64,000 bases of DNA from Sphingobium cloacae (GCF_002355855.1 NZ_AP017657.1:1-64000); one strand, 5' to 3'. Positions 50,101 to 59,043 are shown, counted from the first letter of the stretch. Numbers and translations are program-made. The notes: generated by a model not told the origin, from the sequence alone.

Positions 50101-50381
50101 TCCGCGACGGCATGGCCGACAAGATGCGCGCCGTAGTGATGACCGGCTTCGTGCCAGCGATCGGCTTCGTGCCGATGGCGCTCGCCCATGGGACGGGCGC
50201 TGAGGTTCAGAAGCCGCTCGCCACAACCGTGATCGGTGGCCTGATCGCGGCCACCATCCTGACCCTGCTCGTGCTGCCGGCGATCGCCAAGGTGATCCTC
50301 GGCCGCAGCGACAAACACCAAGCAGAAGAGACCGGACCGCAGCATGGCGCGGAACCCGTCCCCAGCCAAGGAGATGCGTGA
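47124..50381 (+). CDS. czcA: CzcA, RND-family heavy-metal exporter
   Basis: Predicted proton-driven inner-membrane pump of the HME-RND family, 1085 aa with twelve membrane helices and two large periplasmic loops. The HME signature DFGLIVDGAVIIIEN begins at Asp426 in helix IV; the acidic residues there carry protons and help define the Zn/Co/Cd-type group. The opening KLPIDAVPDITNKQVQINTI and GLETTRSISRNGFSQVTAIF are typical of CzcA/CusA-like pumps. A short His/Glu tail follows. The stop overlaps the DUF190 gene by 4 bases. Confidence 0.94.
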   Translation: MIANLMALSVRARWTVLALFLVIAGLGVWQLSKLPIDAVPDITNKQVQINTIDPRLSPVEIEKLVTYPVEISLAGIPGLETTRSISRNGFSQVTAIFTDKTDLYFARQQVGERLRQAAEKLPEGVQPQVGPVTTGLGEIVMYTVGYANPDGRGAKKVAGQPGWQPDGSYLTPEGDRLSDPVSKAGYLRTVQDWIISPQLRSVGGVAGVDSIGGYAKTFVVEPDPTKLASFGISYSELGQALENANLAVGANYYNRGGEAYLVRVDSRVRTVDEIRNAVAATRGGVPITIGQIANVKIGGDLRTGAGSMNGNEAVIGTVLMLIGQNSRVVAEQSSAKLDQVAKTLPPGIEVKVVLDRAKLVSATVATVQRNLTEGAILVAASLFLLLGNWRAALIAVLVIPFSFLMMAMGMNAFNVPGNLMSLGALDFGLIVDGAVIIIENCLARLAHRQEHEGRLLSLRERLEETMRAAQEMIKPTVFGQAIILLAFAPLLTFTGVEGKTFSPMAITIMLALVAAFVLAITLVPAMVAILIRGKVAEKDVWLIRKSKERYLPLLDKAIARPWPFILGGLAFFLAAIPAFGLLGSEFIPQLDEKNLAMASTRVPSVSLEQSLVMQRQVEAAVKRLPEVETMFSKTGTAEVATDPMPPNVSDGFVILKPQDQWPAGVETKADAVARIEKAAGGKLGNLYEVSQPIQLRFNELIAGVRGDVAIKLYGDDLDKMSQAANEMVRVLQGIPGAASVKADQVGGAPTLDVKLDRAAIARLGLTVRDVADTVAAGLGGRESGLVYEGDRRFDVTVRVPDATRANLDDIRVLPVLLPAAEGRPRSQVPLAQVAQIRLTEGLNQISRENGKRRVVVQVNLAGRDAGSFVEEAQAKIAQVKLPAGYYLEWGGQFENLQAASKRLSIVVPLCFLAIFGLLYMALGSFGRAGAVFLAVPLGLAGGVFTLALTGINFSVSAAVGFICLAGVAVLNGLVVMTAIRERSEAGMPIVEAIRDGMADKMRAVVMTGFVPAIGFVPMALAHGTGAEVQKPLATTVIGGLIAATILTLLVLPAIAKVILGRSDKHQAEETGPQHGAEPVPSQGDA

Positions 50382-50728
50382 TGGCAGAGCCAGCCAGAAA
50401 ATTGCTTCGAATCTACACGGATGAAGCGGCCTACATCGGCGACCGAAAGGTGTTCGAATATGTCGCTTCGCTCGCGCGTGATCGGAAGATTGCGGGTCTG
50501 ACGGTCCTTGAAGCCCTGATCGGCTTCGGGACTTCCGCGCACGTCCATCGCCGCCATGTGCTCGAAAGCGATCGGGCCGTGGTGATCGAGATCGTCGATT
50601 TCGAGGATGCGTTGCGCGCGTTCGTCACCGATCTGGATGATGTGCCCGACATCGGGCTCATCACCCTCGAAGCGATCGAGGTCATTGGCGGCAAGGCCAG
50701 CAAGACGCTGAAAGGCCCCGCCCGATGA
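50378..50728 (+). CDS. DUF190 family protein
   Basis: A 116-aa soluble protein of the DUF190 family, similar to PII-like signalling proteins. The pattern KLLRIYTDEAAYIGDRKVFE, then IAGLTVLEALIGFGTSAHVH and VVIEIVDFEDALRAFV fits. Overlap with czcA and position at the end of the pump genes suggest a regulatory or metal-sensing accessory role; the ligand is unknown. Confidence 0.82.
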   Translation: MMAEPARKLLRIYTDEAAYIGDRKVFEYVASLARDRKIAGLTVLEALIGFGTSAHVHRRHVLESDRAVVIEIVDFEDALRAFVTDLDDVPDIGLITLEAIEVIGGKASKTLKGPAR

Positions 50729-50875
50729 ACCCCGGCCCGGTGAGCGCGGAGGCTTGCACCAAGCAAGCCCTCGCGTCCTCGCCAGCTCCCATCAATCCCC
50801 CGTCATATGGGGAGGGAGGCCGCCTTGGCGCGGCCTCCGGTTTGGCCGTGTCGCGGCCAGACAGGACAGGCTGCC

Positions 50876-51376
50876 ATGAAGGAAGAAACCACACTCGATT
50901 TCAATATGTCGGCGCTGCGCGTCTGGTCGCTGCTCTCCGATTTGAAGGGCTATGCGCGCTGGCACCCGGTCTATCGCATAGCGGGAGAAGCCGAACGCGG
51001 CGCGGAAATGGATGTCACCTGGCTGCTGTTCAAAGGCGACCGGAAGATGACGACGCAAATGGTCATCAACAGGCTGGTCAAGCCGCAACTGATTGGCTGG
51101 CAGATGGGCGTACGGGGGTTTTTGACCTTCGACGAGCGTTACGAGATCGAGCCCATCGCGAACGGTGTTCGCATCCACCATTCGGTCGAGTGCCGGGGCA
51201 TCGTCGGGGCCTTGGTGGGCCGCATGATGCGCAAAGGGCTGCGGCGGACGATGCGGATACAGGATGCCGCGTTCCTCGCGCTTCTGCGCCGGCAATCGCG
51301 CCTTCCGGGGCAATCCATGCGCCAGCGAAGACGCCCCCTCAAATCACCGCCCGGTGGCCATGCGGCCAATGATTGA
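50876..51376 (+). CDS. SRPBCC family protein
   Basis: A 166-aa START/SRPBCC-like ligand-binding protein. The frame starts at the ATG 50876 ([20 protein letters not shown]); the longer frame to 50807 has no ribosome-binding site and overlaps a GC-rich hairpin upstream. The helix-grip pattern [52 protein letters not shown] fits. The C-terminus is basic and Gln/Arg-rich. Ligand and role in the metal cluster are unknown. Confidence 0.75.
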   Translation: MKEETTLDFNMSALRVWSLLSDLKGYARWHPVYRIAGEAERGAEMDVTWLLFKGDRKMTTQMVINRLVKPQLIGWQMGVRGFLTFDERYEIEPIANGVRIHHSVECRGIVGALVGRMMRKGLRRTMRIQDAAFLALLRRQSRLPGQSMRQRRRPLKSPPGGHAAND

Positions 51377-51658
51377 CACGGCAACCTCGAACGCGAGCCC
51401 AGAGCGGTGCGGTCCTTACGATGCACTGATCGTCGGCGGTGGCCCGGCAGGCTTGACCGCCGCGATCTATCTCGCCCGCTACCGCCGTCGCGTGATCGTG
51501 GTCGATGAAGGGCACAGCCGCGCGAAATGGATTCCGCGCTCGCATAATCATGCAGGCTTTCCGGACGGCATCAACGGTGAGGAACTGCTAGGCCGCATTC
51601 GCGATCAAGCGGAACGCTATGGCGCGACGATCACAACCGGTCGCATAGACAGGCTCAA
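51360..51658 (+). pseudogene. Thioredoxin-reductase-like flavoprotein, 5' part
   Basis: N-terminal part of an FAD-dependent NAD(P)-disulfide oxidoreductase-like protein: [20 protein letters not shown] is the FAD-binding GxGxxG fold, followed by the [18 protein letters not shown] strand and [20 protein letters not shown]. It is interrupted after RIDRL by a Tn3-family element (51659-55516). The start is ATG 51360 or 51369; both overlap the end of the SRPBCC gene. Removing the element and one CTCAA restores an open frame. Confidence 0.9.
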
Positions 51659-51718
51659 GGCGTCACTTCAAGGTTTGTGCGCCAGACAACGATTTGACGG
51701 ACATTTCGGGAACATCGG

Positions 51719-53965
51719 TCATGCCACGAGCTTGAGCCGCGCCAGCGGATCGTTCAGCGGCCGAAATTCGCCCGCAGAAATTCGCTTGGCCTGGTCCCAA
51801 AGATAATCGCCGGTCAGGCTGATGTGCGCCCAGCCCATTGGCGACAGATGGGCAAGCAGCGCTAGATCAAATTCGATGTCGGTAGCACCGAGATGCTGCA
51901 CAGCCCGGTCAAGATAGAGCGTGTTCCAATAGGAAATCGCCGCGATCAGCAGATTGAGGCCCGAAGCGCGGTATTCCTGGTTTTCGAGGCTTCGATCCGT
52001 AAATCGGCCCTGGCGATTGGTGTAGATGGCCGCTGCCAAAGTATGCCGCGCCTCCCCCTTGTTCAGGCCCGCTTGGCATGCCCGCCGAAGCGTGGGCTGT
52101 TCCAGCCAGTCGAGCGCGAACAGCGTGCGCTCGATGCGGCCGAGTTCGGCAAGCGCAAAATCCAGTTTGTTTTGCCGCTTGTAGGCAGCAAGCTTGCGCA
52201 TGATGACCGAGGGCGCGACAGTGCCATCCTTGATCGACGCCACGACCCGGACGATGTCATCCCAATCGGCTTCGATCGCGGCTGTCTTGATCGTGCGGCC
52301 CATCAGACATTCGATGCCCCGATAGGATGATGGTGCCAGAATGGAGCCAAGCTTGCGATCCGCAATGTCGCGCAATCGCGGGACGAATCGGAAGCCCAGT
52401 AGGTGGCACAACCCGAACACATGGTCACTGGCACCGCCGGTGTCGGTATAATGTTCGTGCAACGGGAGTTGCCCGGCGCCCAGAACCAGACCATCGAGCA
52501 CATAGGGCGCTTCCCCGGCTGTTGCGGACATGATCCGCGAGCCGAAGGATGCAAAATGGTCGGAGACATGCGAATATATCTTCACCCCTGGCTCTGCACC
52601 GTACTTGGCATTGACCTCGGCGGCGCCCGACCGGCTTCTTCCGGAGCGGAAAAACTGGCCGTCGGACGACGAGCTGGTTCCCGCGCCCCAGTGGCGCGCG
52701 AACGGAAGCTGATGATGGGCCGCGACTATCGTCTGGAGTGCGTGGCTGTAATTTTCGGGCGACAGGTACCAATTGTGCGTCCACGCGATCTGAGCATAGG
52801 TCACGCCTTCGCTGGCATTGGCCATGCGCTCCAAGCCCAGATTGGTGCCGACCGCCAGCTATCCGGCCTGCGCCTTTGCGGCCACCAGCTTGTGCCAACC
52901 CACCATTTCATCGATCAGCTCGAGCGGATCGCCGCCGTGCTGGATCGCTTCATCAAGGGCCGAAATCGTCGCGCCGAACAGTCGCATCAGCTGGCCGACG
53001 GACTGGATGCTGTCCTGATAGCGCCTCTCCCGGCCGCGCCGTGCGCGGGTGAACATGCCGCCGATCAGACGATCGAACATCTGGATCGCACCATCGGCAA
53101 GCCGGGCTTCAAGATCGATGACGGCTGCCACAAGCGTCGCGCGGCGGCGATTAAGGCTGTAGTCAGAGAGGAGAAAGGCCGGGGCCACGCCGCCTTCGCG
53201 AACAAATTGGGCGAAGCGGAATTCGGGGATCTCGGAGCTGACTGCGGGATCGATGCCAATATTGCGCACAAACCGCAACCGCTCCAAGAGGCCATTGATG
53301 TTCGCTGTATTCGGCGCTTCATCGTAGGCGCGGAGCCAGGCCAAGGGCGTCATCCCGAAATCGGAATTGTTGACGAGCAGGTCGTCGAGATGCGCCATCT
53401 CGGAGGAATCTAGCGTCTCGATGAGTGCGGCTGCGGCCGCTTTGCGCGCGCGAGCCCGTCCGGCAAGTCCGGCCCGCCCCAAGGTATCCGAGGCGGGCAA
53501 GATGAAGCGCTTGTCCTTCAGCCCCTCGATCAGTGCGCGAACGATGGGTTCGCCGCGATCTGTGTGTCGCGCGGCGGCTTCCGCCAGTTCCAGCGCGAAA
53601 GGAATGTCCATGCGCCGGAAGGGATGAAGCCCCAGGTATCGGGCGACGATCTCGGCATGGTCGTTTCGGGTCTGTGAGCGCTGACCATAGCTGGTGAGCG
53701 CTGCCGGATCGACGTGCAGTTGGGCGGCGAGGTAATGCAAAACGGGGGTCGGGACGGCATTGTTTCCCGGCAAGCCGAATCCAAGATGACGCATCAAGGC
53801 AATATGGCTTGCGAGGCCAAGCCTGTTCGGCGCGCCGTAGCGCCTGCCGATCACTTCGATGTCTTCGGCGGACAACGTGTAGTTGGCGATGATCGCGATG
53901 TCGTCGGTCGGCGGCTCGAATAGGCATCGGCGCTCGTGATCAGTCAGGAGCCGTCGTCTCGCCAA
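51719..53965 (-). pseudogene. tnpA: Tn3-family transposase with internal deletion and stop
   Basis: Starts MARRRLLTDHERRCLFEPPT at 53965 and encodes 368 residues of the N-terminal DNA-binding half up to an in-frame TAG at 52859. The same frame then continues as LAVGTNLGLERMANASEGVT with the catalytic half (SSSDGQFF, EAPYVLDGL, LNKGEARHTL) to 51719. The total (~740 residues) is about 230 short of a normal Tn3 transposase, so a middle segment is deleted in addition to the stop. The frame downstream is intact. Confidence 0.88.
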
Positions 53966-54165
53966 TTTGCCCTCCCACCGATTCGTCGCGTCAGATTAAC
54001 GCGAGGGTCTGCCAATGCGAAGAGGTGCACTGTCCGATAGACGATCCCTTAGCGAACATGTGTCGGCAGCGCCGCCATCGCACCGAAAACCTGTGTTCCG
54101 CCTGTCTCGTTTGACTGGTCCGATTTGTTTTGCGTTGAAGGCCCCTTCTGCGATACAAGTCCCGG
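53966..54165. promoter_or_regulatory. Putative res site between divergent tnpA and tnpR
   Basis: The 200-bp gap between divergently transcribed tnpA and tnpR is where res and both promoters sit in this branch of Tn3-family elements. I see no other gene; TTGACT near 54112 could be a tnpR -35. Confidence 0.45.
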
Positions 54166-54768
54166 ATGACCAACACCCTGATCGGCTATGCCCGCTGCTC
54201 AACGGACAAGCAGGATCTTGCCGCACAGCGCGACGCTCTGGTCCAGCTTGGGGTGGCACCGGATCGAATTTATACCGACCACGGTTTCACCGGGACCAAT
54301 CGTGCGCGACCAGGTTTGGATCAGGCCTTGGCCGCAGTTCGCAATGGCGACACGCTGGTGGTGCCCAAGCTCGACCGACTTGCGCGCTCCGTTCCCGACG
54401 CACGGGCGATCGGCGACCAGCTGACGGCACGCGGCGTGAGATTGCAACTCAGTGCCAGCGTCCACGATCCCGGCGACCCCATGGGCAAGCTGTTCTTCAA
54501 CATCCTTGCCACCTTCGCGGAATTCGAAGCCGATCTGATCAGGATGCGGACCCGGGAAGGTATGGCCGTCGCCCGCGCCCGGGGAAAGCTGCGCGGCAAG
54601 AAGCCAAAGCTATCTGATCGGCAGCAGAAGGAGTTGCGCCGGATGTATGACACCGGCGATTATTCGATCAGCGACCTGGCCGAACTGTTCTCGATTTCGC
54701 GTCCGACAGTTTATCGCACCCTTGGCCGGCAGCCCACGGTCACTGCCGTGACGGCGGAACCAGCTTGA
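54166..54768 (+). CDS. tnpR: Serine resolvase of the Tn3-family element
   Basis: Predicted resolvase of 200 aa, normal length. The catalytic Ser is in LIGYARCSTDKQDLAAQRDA; other family blocks are TLVVPKLDRLARSVPDARAI, LATFAEFEADLIRMRTREGM and the C-terminal HTH LAELFSISRPTVYRTLG. It would resolve cointegrates at the adjacent res site. It is followed 22 bp later by the toxin gene. Confidence 0.9.
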   Translation: MTNTLIGYARCSTDKQDLAAQRDALVQLGVAPDRIYTDHGFTGTNRARPGLDQALAAVRNGDTLVVPKLDRLARSVPDARAIGDQLTARGVRLQLSASVHDPGDPMGKLFFNILATFAEFEADLIRMRTREGMAVARARGKLRGKKPKLSDRQQKELRRMYDTGDYSISDLAELFSISRPTVYRTLGRQPTVTAVTAEPA

Positions 54769-54790
54769 CTATGCACCTTATATAGTGCAT

Positions 54791-55156
54791 ATGGTAGCCA
54801 TGGGATCGGGGACCGCACAACGCATCGAGCTGGTGTTCTACCAGACCGATGCAGGCAATGTCCCCGTTCGCGACTGGCTACTCGGTCTCCCTGAAGCCAA
54901 TCGCCGCGAGATTGGCCAGGACTTACAGCGGGTCCAGTTCCGCTGGCCGGTTGGCATGCCGCTGGTTCGCCCTATGGGAAAGGGGCTGTTCGAAGTGCGT
55001 ACATCCCTGCCTGACGGAACGATCGCGCGTGTGCTGTTCTGTTTCCACCAAGGCGAACTCTACGCGCTGCATGGATTTATCAAGAAGTCACAGACGACGC
55101 CAGCCGCAGATTTGGAATTGGCACGCAAGCGCCAGAAAGAGGTTGAAAATGGCTGA
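54791..55156 (+). CDS. RelE/HigB-like toxin (Gp49 family)
   Basis: Predicted ribosome-dependent mRNA interferase-like toxin of 121 aa from the ATG at 54791 (a GTG at 54785 and ATG at 54800 are alternatives). The family blocks RIELVFYQTDAGNVPVRDWL, VRPMGKGLFEVRTSLPDGTI and RVLFCFHQGELYALHGFIKK are clear. It precedes its antitoxin with an 8-base overlap, the usual toxin-first order for this branch. It travels as a passenger of a Tn3-family transposon. Confidence 0.85.
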   Translation: MVAMGSGTAQRIELVFYQTDAGNVPVRDWLLGLPEANRREIGQDLQRVQFRWPVGMPLVRPMGKGLFEVRTSLPDGTIARVLFCFHQGELYALHGFIKKSQTTPAADLELARKRQKEVENG

Positions 55157-55433
55157 GAACAAACATCGCGGCCCGACGCTGGACAGCTTCCTCGAGGAAG
55201 AAGGTGTGCTCGCGGAATTCCAGGCCAAGGCCATCAAGGAAGTCATCGCTTGGCAGCTTTCCGAGGCGATGCGCGAACGCAAGCTCAGCAAGAAGCGACT
55301 GGCGCTATTGATGCATACCAGCAGGACACAAGTAGACCGCATGCTTGATCCCGCCGATGGCAATGTCACCATCGAAACCCTGCAGCGCGCTGCCGCCGTC
55401 GTGGGGCGTAGGGTCGAGCTCGCGCTGATCTGA
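55149..55433 (+). CDS. XRE-family antitoxin
   Basis: Predicted HTH antitoxin of 94 aa. The ATG at 55149 follows AGAGG by five bases; a longer frame reads through the toxin gene and is rejected. The HTH segment is MRERKLSKKRLALLMHTSRT followed by QVDRMLDPADGNVTIETLQR, a Cro/C1-like domain. It would repress the pair's promoter and neutralise the toxin. It ends about 45 bp before the transposon's right end. Confidence 0.85.
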   Translation: MAENKHRGPTLDSFLEEEGVLAEFQAKAIKEVIAWQLSEAMRERKLSKKRLALLMHTSRTQVDRMLDPADGNVTIETLQRAAAVVGRRVELALI

Positions 55434-55516
55434 TAAGCAAACAAGGCCGACTACGCCGAATGTTCCGCTTATGTCCGCCAAATCGTTGTTTGGCGCACAA
55501 ACCTTGAGGTGACGCC

Positions 55517-56197
55517 CTCAAGGGTTCGTCAGGCGGATTCTTCGCGGGCGGCGACAGATTGGCAATCTCAGCCCGCTCGATCCTGATCGCGACCGGCGTG
55601 GAAAATCGGCGGCCGGAAATCGATGACGCCACGCATCGGGACGCGCTCGATCGGGGGCTTTTGCGCTATTGCCCCGTTTGCGACGGCTTCGAGGCGAGCG
55701 ATCAGGCGATCGGTGTCATTGGCGCTGATGCGCACGGCGTTGCCGAAGCCTTGTTTCTGAGGACTTTTTCCGACCGTATCACCCTGATCGCGCACAACGC
55801 GGTGGAGCTGGACCGCAGCGATCGCGACAGTTTGACAGGTGCCGGGGTGACCATCGCGAGCAGTGCGCTCGAACGGCTCGATTTCTCTGACCCCCAAGTC
55901 ATCACACATCTGGTCGATGGCAGCGAACTGCGGTTCGACACGATCTATCCGGCGCTCGGATCGGACAGTAACAACGCGCTGGCCCGGCAGCTCCGGGCCG
56001 AACTCAGCGACGATCAGTGTATCGTCGTCGACTCCAAGCAACGCACGAACATCCGCGGCGTCTATGCGGCCGGTGACATCGTTTTGTCGCTCGATCAAAT
56101 CAGTGTGGCGATGGGGCACGCGGCGATCGCAGCGACCGCGATGCACAACGATCTGCGCGACTTGGACGGTCAGACGCCCATCAGTGAGCGAAGCTGA
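55517..56197 (+). pseudogene. Thioredoxin-reductase-like flavoprotein, 3' part
   Basis: The remaining two thirds of the interrupted flavoprotein. After the CTCAA duplication the frame continues GSSGGFFAGGDRLAISARSI, LIATGVENRRP and the CxxC-like redox site CPVCDGFEASDQAIGVIGAD (Cys-Pro-Val-Cys). It ends with the second FAD segment RTNIRGVYAAGDIV and LDQISVAMGHAAIAA. The CPVC site matches the thioredoxin reductase redox centre. Without the upstream part it is probably not made. Confidence 0.9.
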
Positions 56198-56584
56198 TGG
56201 ACATGCCGCGCCGCACGGTCTTGGAGGGCATTGCCACAAATGCGGCATTGAGCGTCGCGATCGGAGCGCCTTGGGCTGCCGGAGTAAGCGCGAAGTCGAC
56301 GCACGGCGGGGACGTGGCCCGCTGGGACGCTTTCGAGATCGTTACCGGCGACACAATAGTAGCCGCTGCAAAGGTCGCGGGCCAACCGGCGAGGGGCATT
56401 CTCGATAGCGGCAGCGGCGCGACCATCCTTTCGTCCGATTTGGCGGCCCGGCTCGGTCTGGCAGGTGATGCCCGCACGATCAGCGGCTTGGCGGCCAAAA
56501 CCGGCGTCACGCTCGTCAAGGATGTAGTTGTCGAGCTGGCGGGGCTCCCCCGTGCGCTTCCGTTCGTAATCGTCGGCGACCTAA
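56197..56584 (+). pseudogene. Aspartic protease with PDZ domain, 5' part
   Basis: N-terminal part of a retropepsin-like aspartic protease: a Tat-like or hydrophobic export segment (TVLEGIATNAALSVAIGAPW) and the active-site motif ILDSGSGATILSSDLAARLG (DSG). The start ATG overlaps the stop of the flavoprotein gene. The frame breaks after VIVGDL at 56584, where an IS1380-family element starts. Removing the element and one CTAA copy restores a frame reading VGDLSAVSRTIGQSVDLVLG. Confidence 0.88.
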
Positions 56585-58230
56585 CCCGCCTTATTCACCA
56601 AAAGTGTCCTGAAGGGTTGGCGGGAGTGGCGTAAGCCTCTGATCTGAATTAGGAACTGGGTGTCTAAGCCGAACCTGCCGCAGGGCAGAAAATGCCACGG
56701 GCCACACCCGCCATGAACGATGATATCGCAAGCTCATTTGGATTCCCAGCAGTCGGCCGCAAGAAAATCACAGCTGCGTTCGACGGTGGCCGGCTTACCT
56801 CGGATGGCGGTGTTCTACTGCTTGCACAGGCCGAGCGCGCGATGGGGATTTGCCAGCGCCTGGCGGCTTGTATTGCCGATCCGCGCGATCCAGCGCGGGT
56901 GATCCATCGCCTGGATGACATTCTGCGTGCCCGTGTGTTCGCGATTGCGTGCGGCTATGAGGATGCCGATGATCTCGATGCTCTGCGCGACGATCCAGGC
57001 TTCCGCCTGGCGCTCGGCAAGCTGCCGGAATCGGGCGCGGGGCTGGCCAGCCAACCGACGATGAGCCGGTGGGAAAATGCACCGACTACGCGCGAACTGG
57101 CCAGCATGATGGCCGCGATGATCGACATCTACTGCGCCAGCTATCCCGCCCCTCCGACAGCGGTCACGCTGGATATCGACGACACGTGCGACGTCGTGCA
57201 TGGCTATCAACAGCTCTCGTTCTGGAACGGGCATCATGGGGAGCGCTGCTTCCTACCGATCCATATCTACGACACCGCGACCGGCAGGCCGGTGGCCATG
57301 CTGCTGCGCACAGGCAAGACGCCTTCTGGAAAGGAGGCGGCGGGGCACATCCGACGCCTGGTGCGTCACCTGCGCCGTAATTGGCCCGATACCCACATCA
57401 CTATCCGCGGCGACGGGCACTATGGTCGACCCGAGGTCATGGCCTACTGCGATGCGGCCCGCGTCGATTACGTGTTCGGCCTGCCCACCAATTCAGCGCT
57501 GCGCGCCGATCCCGCCATTGTTGCGGTCGCCGATGCCTGCGCGGTCAAGCGCGCCCAGCGTCAGTGTCCCGTCCTGCGCAACTATGCCGAGACCCGCTAT
57601 GGGGCAAAGACCTGGAAGTGCCAGCGTCGCGTCGTTGCACGGATCGAGGCCAGCACGCTGGGCATGGACATCCGCTATGTCGTCACCTCGTTGGCAACAG
57701 GATCGGCCGAGCACATCTACGACACGCTCTACTGCGCGCGTGGTCAGGCCGAGAACCTGATCAAGCGCCACAAGTCCCAGCTCGCCAGCGACCGAACCTC
57801 GTGCCGCTCGGCCAATGCCAATCAGATGCGCCTGATACTGCACACTGCCGCATACTGGCTGCTATGGCGCATCCAGCAGGCGATGCCCAGGACCGCTGCT
57901 CTGGCAAGCGCGGAGTTTACCACCTTGCGCCTGCGGCTGCTCAAGGTCGCTGCGCGCGTCGTAGAAAGTGCTAGCCGCATCCGCATTGCCTTCGCTTCCG
58001 CCTGTCCGGATGCCGACCTGTTCCGCGCCCTCGTTCTCCGGCTGAAGCCTGCGCCGACGTAGCCCATGCGGCAGCGCCGCAGAACTCCGAGCCCAGCCCT
58101 TCAACCCGAAAAGCCCATCAATCCGAATGCGGTGAAACAAACGCCAGCGATGCCGGTCGTCCGCGCAATACAGCCAGCCGCAGCAAATGCCCAGAGCGGA
58201 CCCGAAACCGAGCGTCGTGAATAAGAGAGG
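56585..58230 (+). mobile_element. IS1380-family insertion sequence (1,646 bp)
   Basis: The ends share an imperfect inverted repeat, CCCGCCTTATTCAC at 56585 and, on the minus strand, CCTCTCTTATTCAC at 58230. A 4-bp duplication CTAA flanks the element (56581-56584 and 58231-58234), the usual length for IS1380. It contains one transposase gene and 168 bp of downstream non-coding DNA with no gene seen. Confidence 0.88.
56713..58062 (+). CDS. IS1380 family transposase
   Basis: Predicted DDE transposase of 449 aa, normal for IS1380. The ATG at 56713 (MNDDIASSFGFPAVGRKKIT) matches the family start; an ATG seven codons upstream is an alternative. Family blocks include FDGGRLTSDGGVLLLAQAER, TVSRWEN-like TMSRWENAPT, LDIDDTCDVVHGYQQLSFWN (catalytic Asp), RGDGHYGRPEVMAYCD and CARGQAENLIKRHKSQL. 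The frame is intact. Confidence 0.92.
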   Translation: MNDDIASSFGFPAVGRKKITAAFDGGRLTSDGGVLLLAQAERAMGICQRLAACIADPRDPARVIHRLDDILRARVFAIACGYEDADDLDALRDDPGFRLALGKLPESGAGLASQPTMSRWENAPTTRELASMMAAMIDIYCASYPAPPTAVTLDIDDTCDVVHGYQQLSFWNGHHGERCFLPIHIYDTATGRPVAMLLRTGKTPSGKEAAGHIRRLVRHLRRNWPDTHITIRGDGHYGRPEVMAYCDAARVDYVFGLPTNSALRADPAIVAVADACAVKRAQRQCPVLRNYAETRYGAKTWKCQRRVVARIEASTLGMDIRYVVTSLATGSAEHIYDTLYCARGQAENLIKRHKSQLASDRTSCRSANANQMRLILHTAAYWLLWRIQQAMPRTAALASAEFTTLRLRLLKVAARVVESASRIRIAFASACPDADLFRALVLRLKPAPT

Positions 58231-59043
58231 CTAAGTGCCGTGTCGAGGACGATTGGCCAATCGGTCGATCTGGTGCTTGGCACCGATCTATTCATCGATC
58301 GATGTGTTGCGATCGACTTTGGGCGACGCCGCTACTCGCTCTCGCCAAGCGGCACATTTCAGGGCGGCGCTGGCTGGAAGGTTCTGCCGGTGTCGCGGGG
58401 AGACAAGCAAGAGCTGCTGACGCTAGTCACCCTTCCTCACGGCGGACCTGTGTCAATGATGGTCGACACGGGCAACTCGAACGCCCTGATCGTATCTCAA
58501 GCCGTGCTTCAGGACCGGGCTTTGGCGGAAGGCCGGCCACAATCCAGCGCTCTGATCGCAGGCGTGGACGGCGTGCAGACGGCGGGCCTGGTCACGATCG
58601 ACGGCGTGCAATTCGGTGGACTAACGCTCGACGGCATACCCTCGATCGCGATGCCCCGTTGGCTGCCGGCGCGTGCGGTCGGAAATGTCGGCCTCCCGCT
58701 GATCGCTCAGTTCGATGTGGTATTCGACATTTCGAGCAGCCGTCTTTGGGTGCGCCCGCTCCGCAAAGCCCAACGACTTCCTTTGCTCAAAGACCGAAGC
58801 GGCCTTGGGCTTCAGGCCGATCGATCGGCCCTGGTCGTTGTCCATGTCGCGCGAGGAAGCCCCGCCGCGCGTGATGATTGGGTTGTGGGAACCCGGATCG
58901 TCGCCGTGAACGGACAACGCATCAACGGGGGATACACCCATGGCCAGCTTTGGAAATGGCGGTTCGACCGGCCAGGCACCGTCGTGAAGCTACTTCTCGA
59001 CACGGGCAGAATAGTCCCGTTGGAGCTTGAAGATTATTACTAG
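58231..59043 (+). pseudogene. Aspartic protease with PDZ domain, 3' part
   Basis: Continues the interrupted protease: after the CTAA duplication it reads SRTIGQSVDLVLGTDLFIDR, contains the second aspartic site MMVDTGNSNALIVSQ (DTG) and the closing retropepsin region (GLPLIAQFDVVFDISSSRLW), then a C-terminal PDZ-like domain (SALVVVHVARGSPAARDDWV followed by VGTRIVAVNGQRIN). A GTG at 58240 could start a truncated product. Two half-sites (DSG and DTG) suggest a pepsin-like bilobal enzyme rather than a dimeric retropepsin. Confidence 0.82.

Larger units (their letters stand above)
51659..55516. mobile_element. Tn3-family element of 3,858 bp with a toxin-antitoxin passenger
   Basis: Bounded by 38-bp terminal repeats, left 51659-51696 and right (minus strand) 55479-55516, with 36 of 38 bases the same and the shared opening GGCGTCAC. 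A 5-bp duplication CTCAA flanks it (51654-51658 and 55517-55521). It carries a damaged tnpA (51719-53965), an intergenic res-like region, an intact tnpR (54166-54768) and a RelE/XRE pair (54791-55433). Because its transposase is defective, it would depend on a helper to move. Confidence 0.92.

Noticed and set aside
50725..50875. A short gene between DUF190 and SRPBCC
   Set aside because: The frame runs on into the SRPBCC gene in another phase; the gap holds a GC-rich hairpin (GGAGGCCGC with GCGCGGCCTCC) more like an RNA structure.
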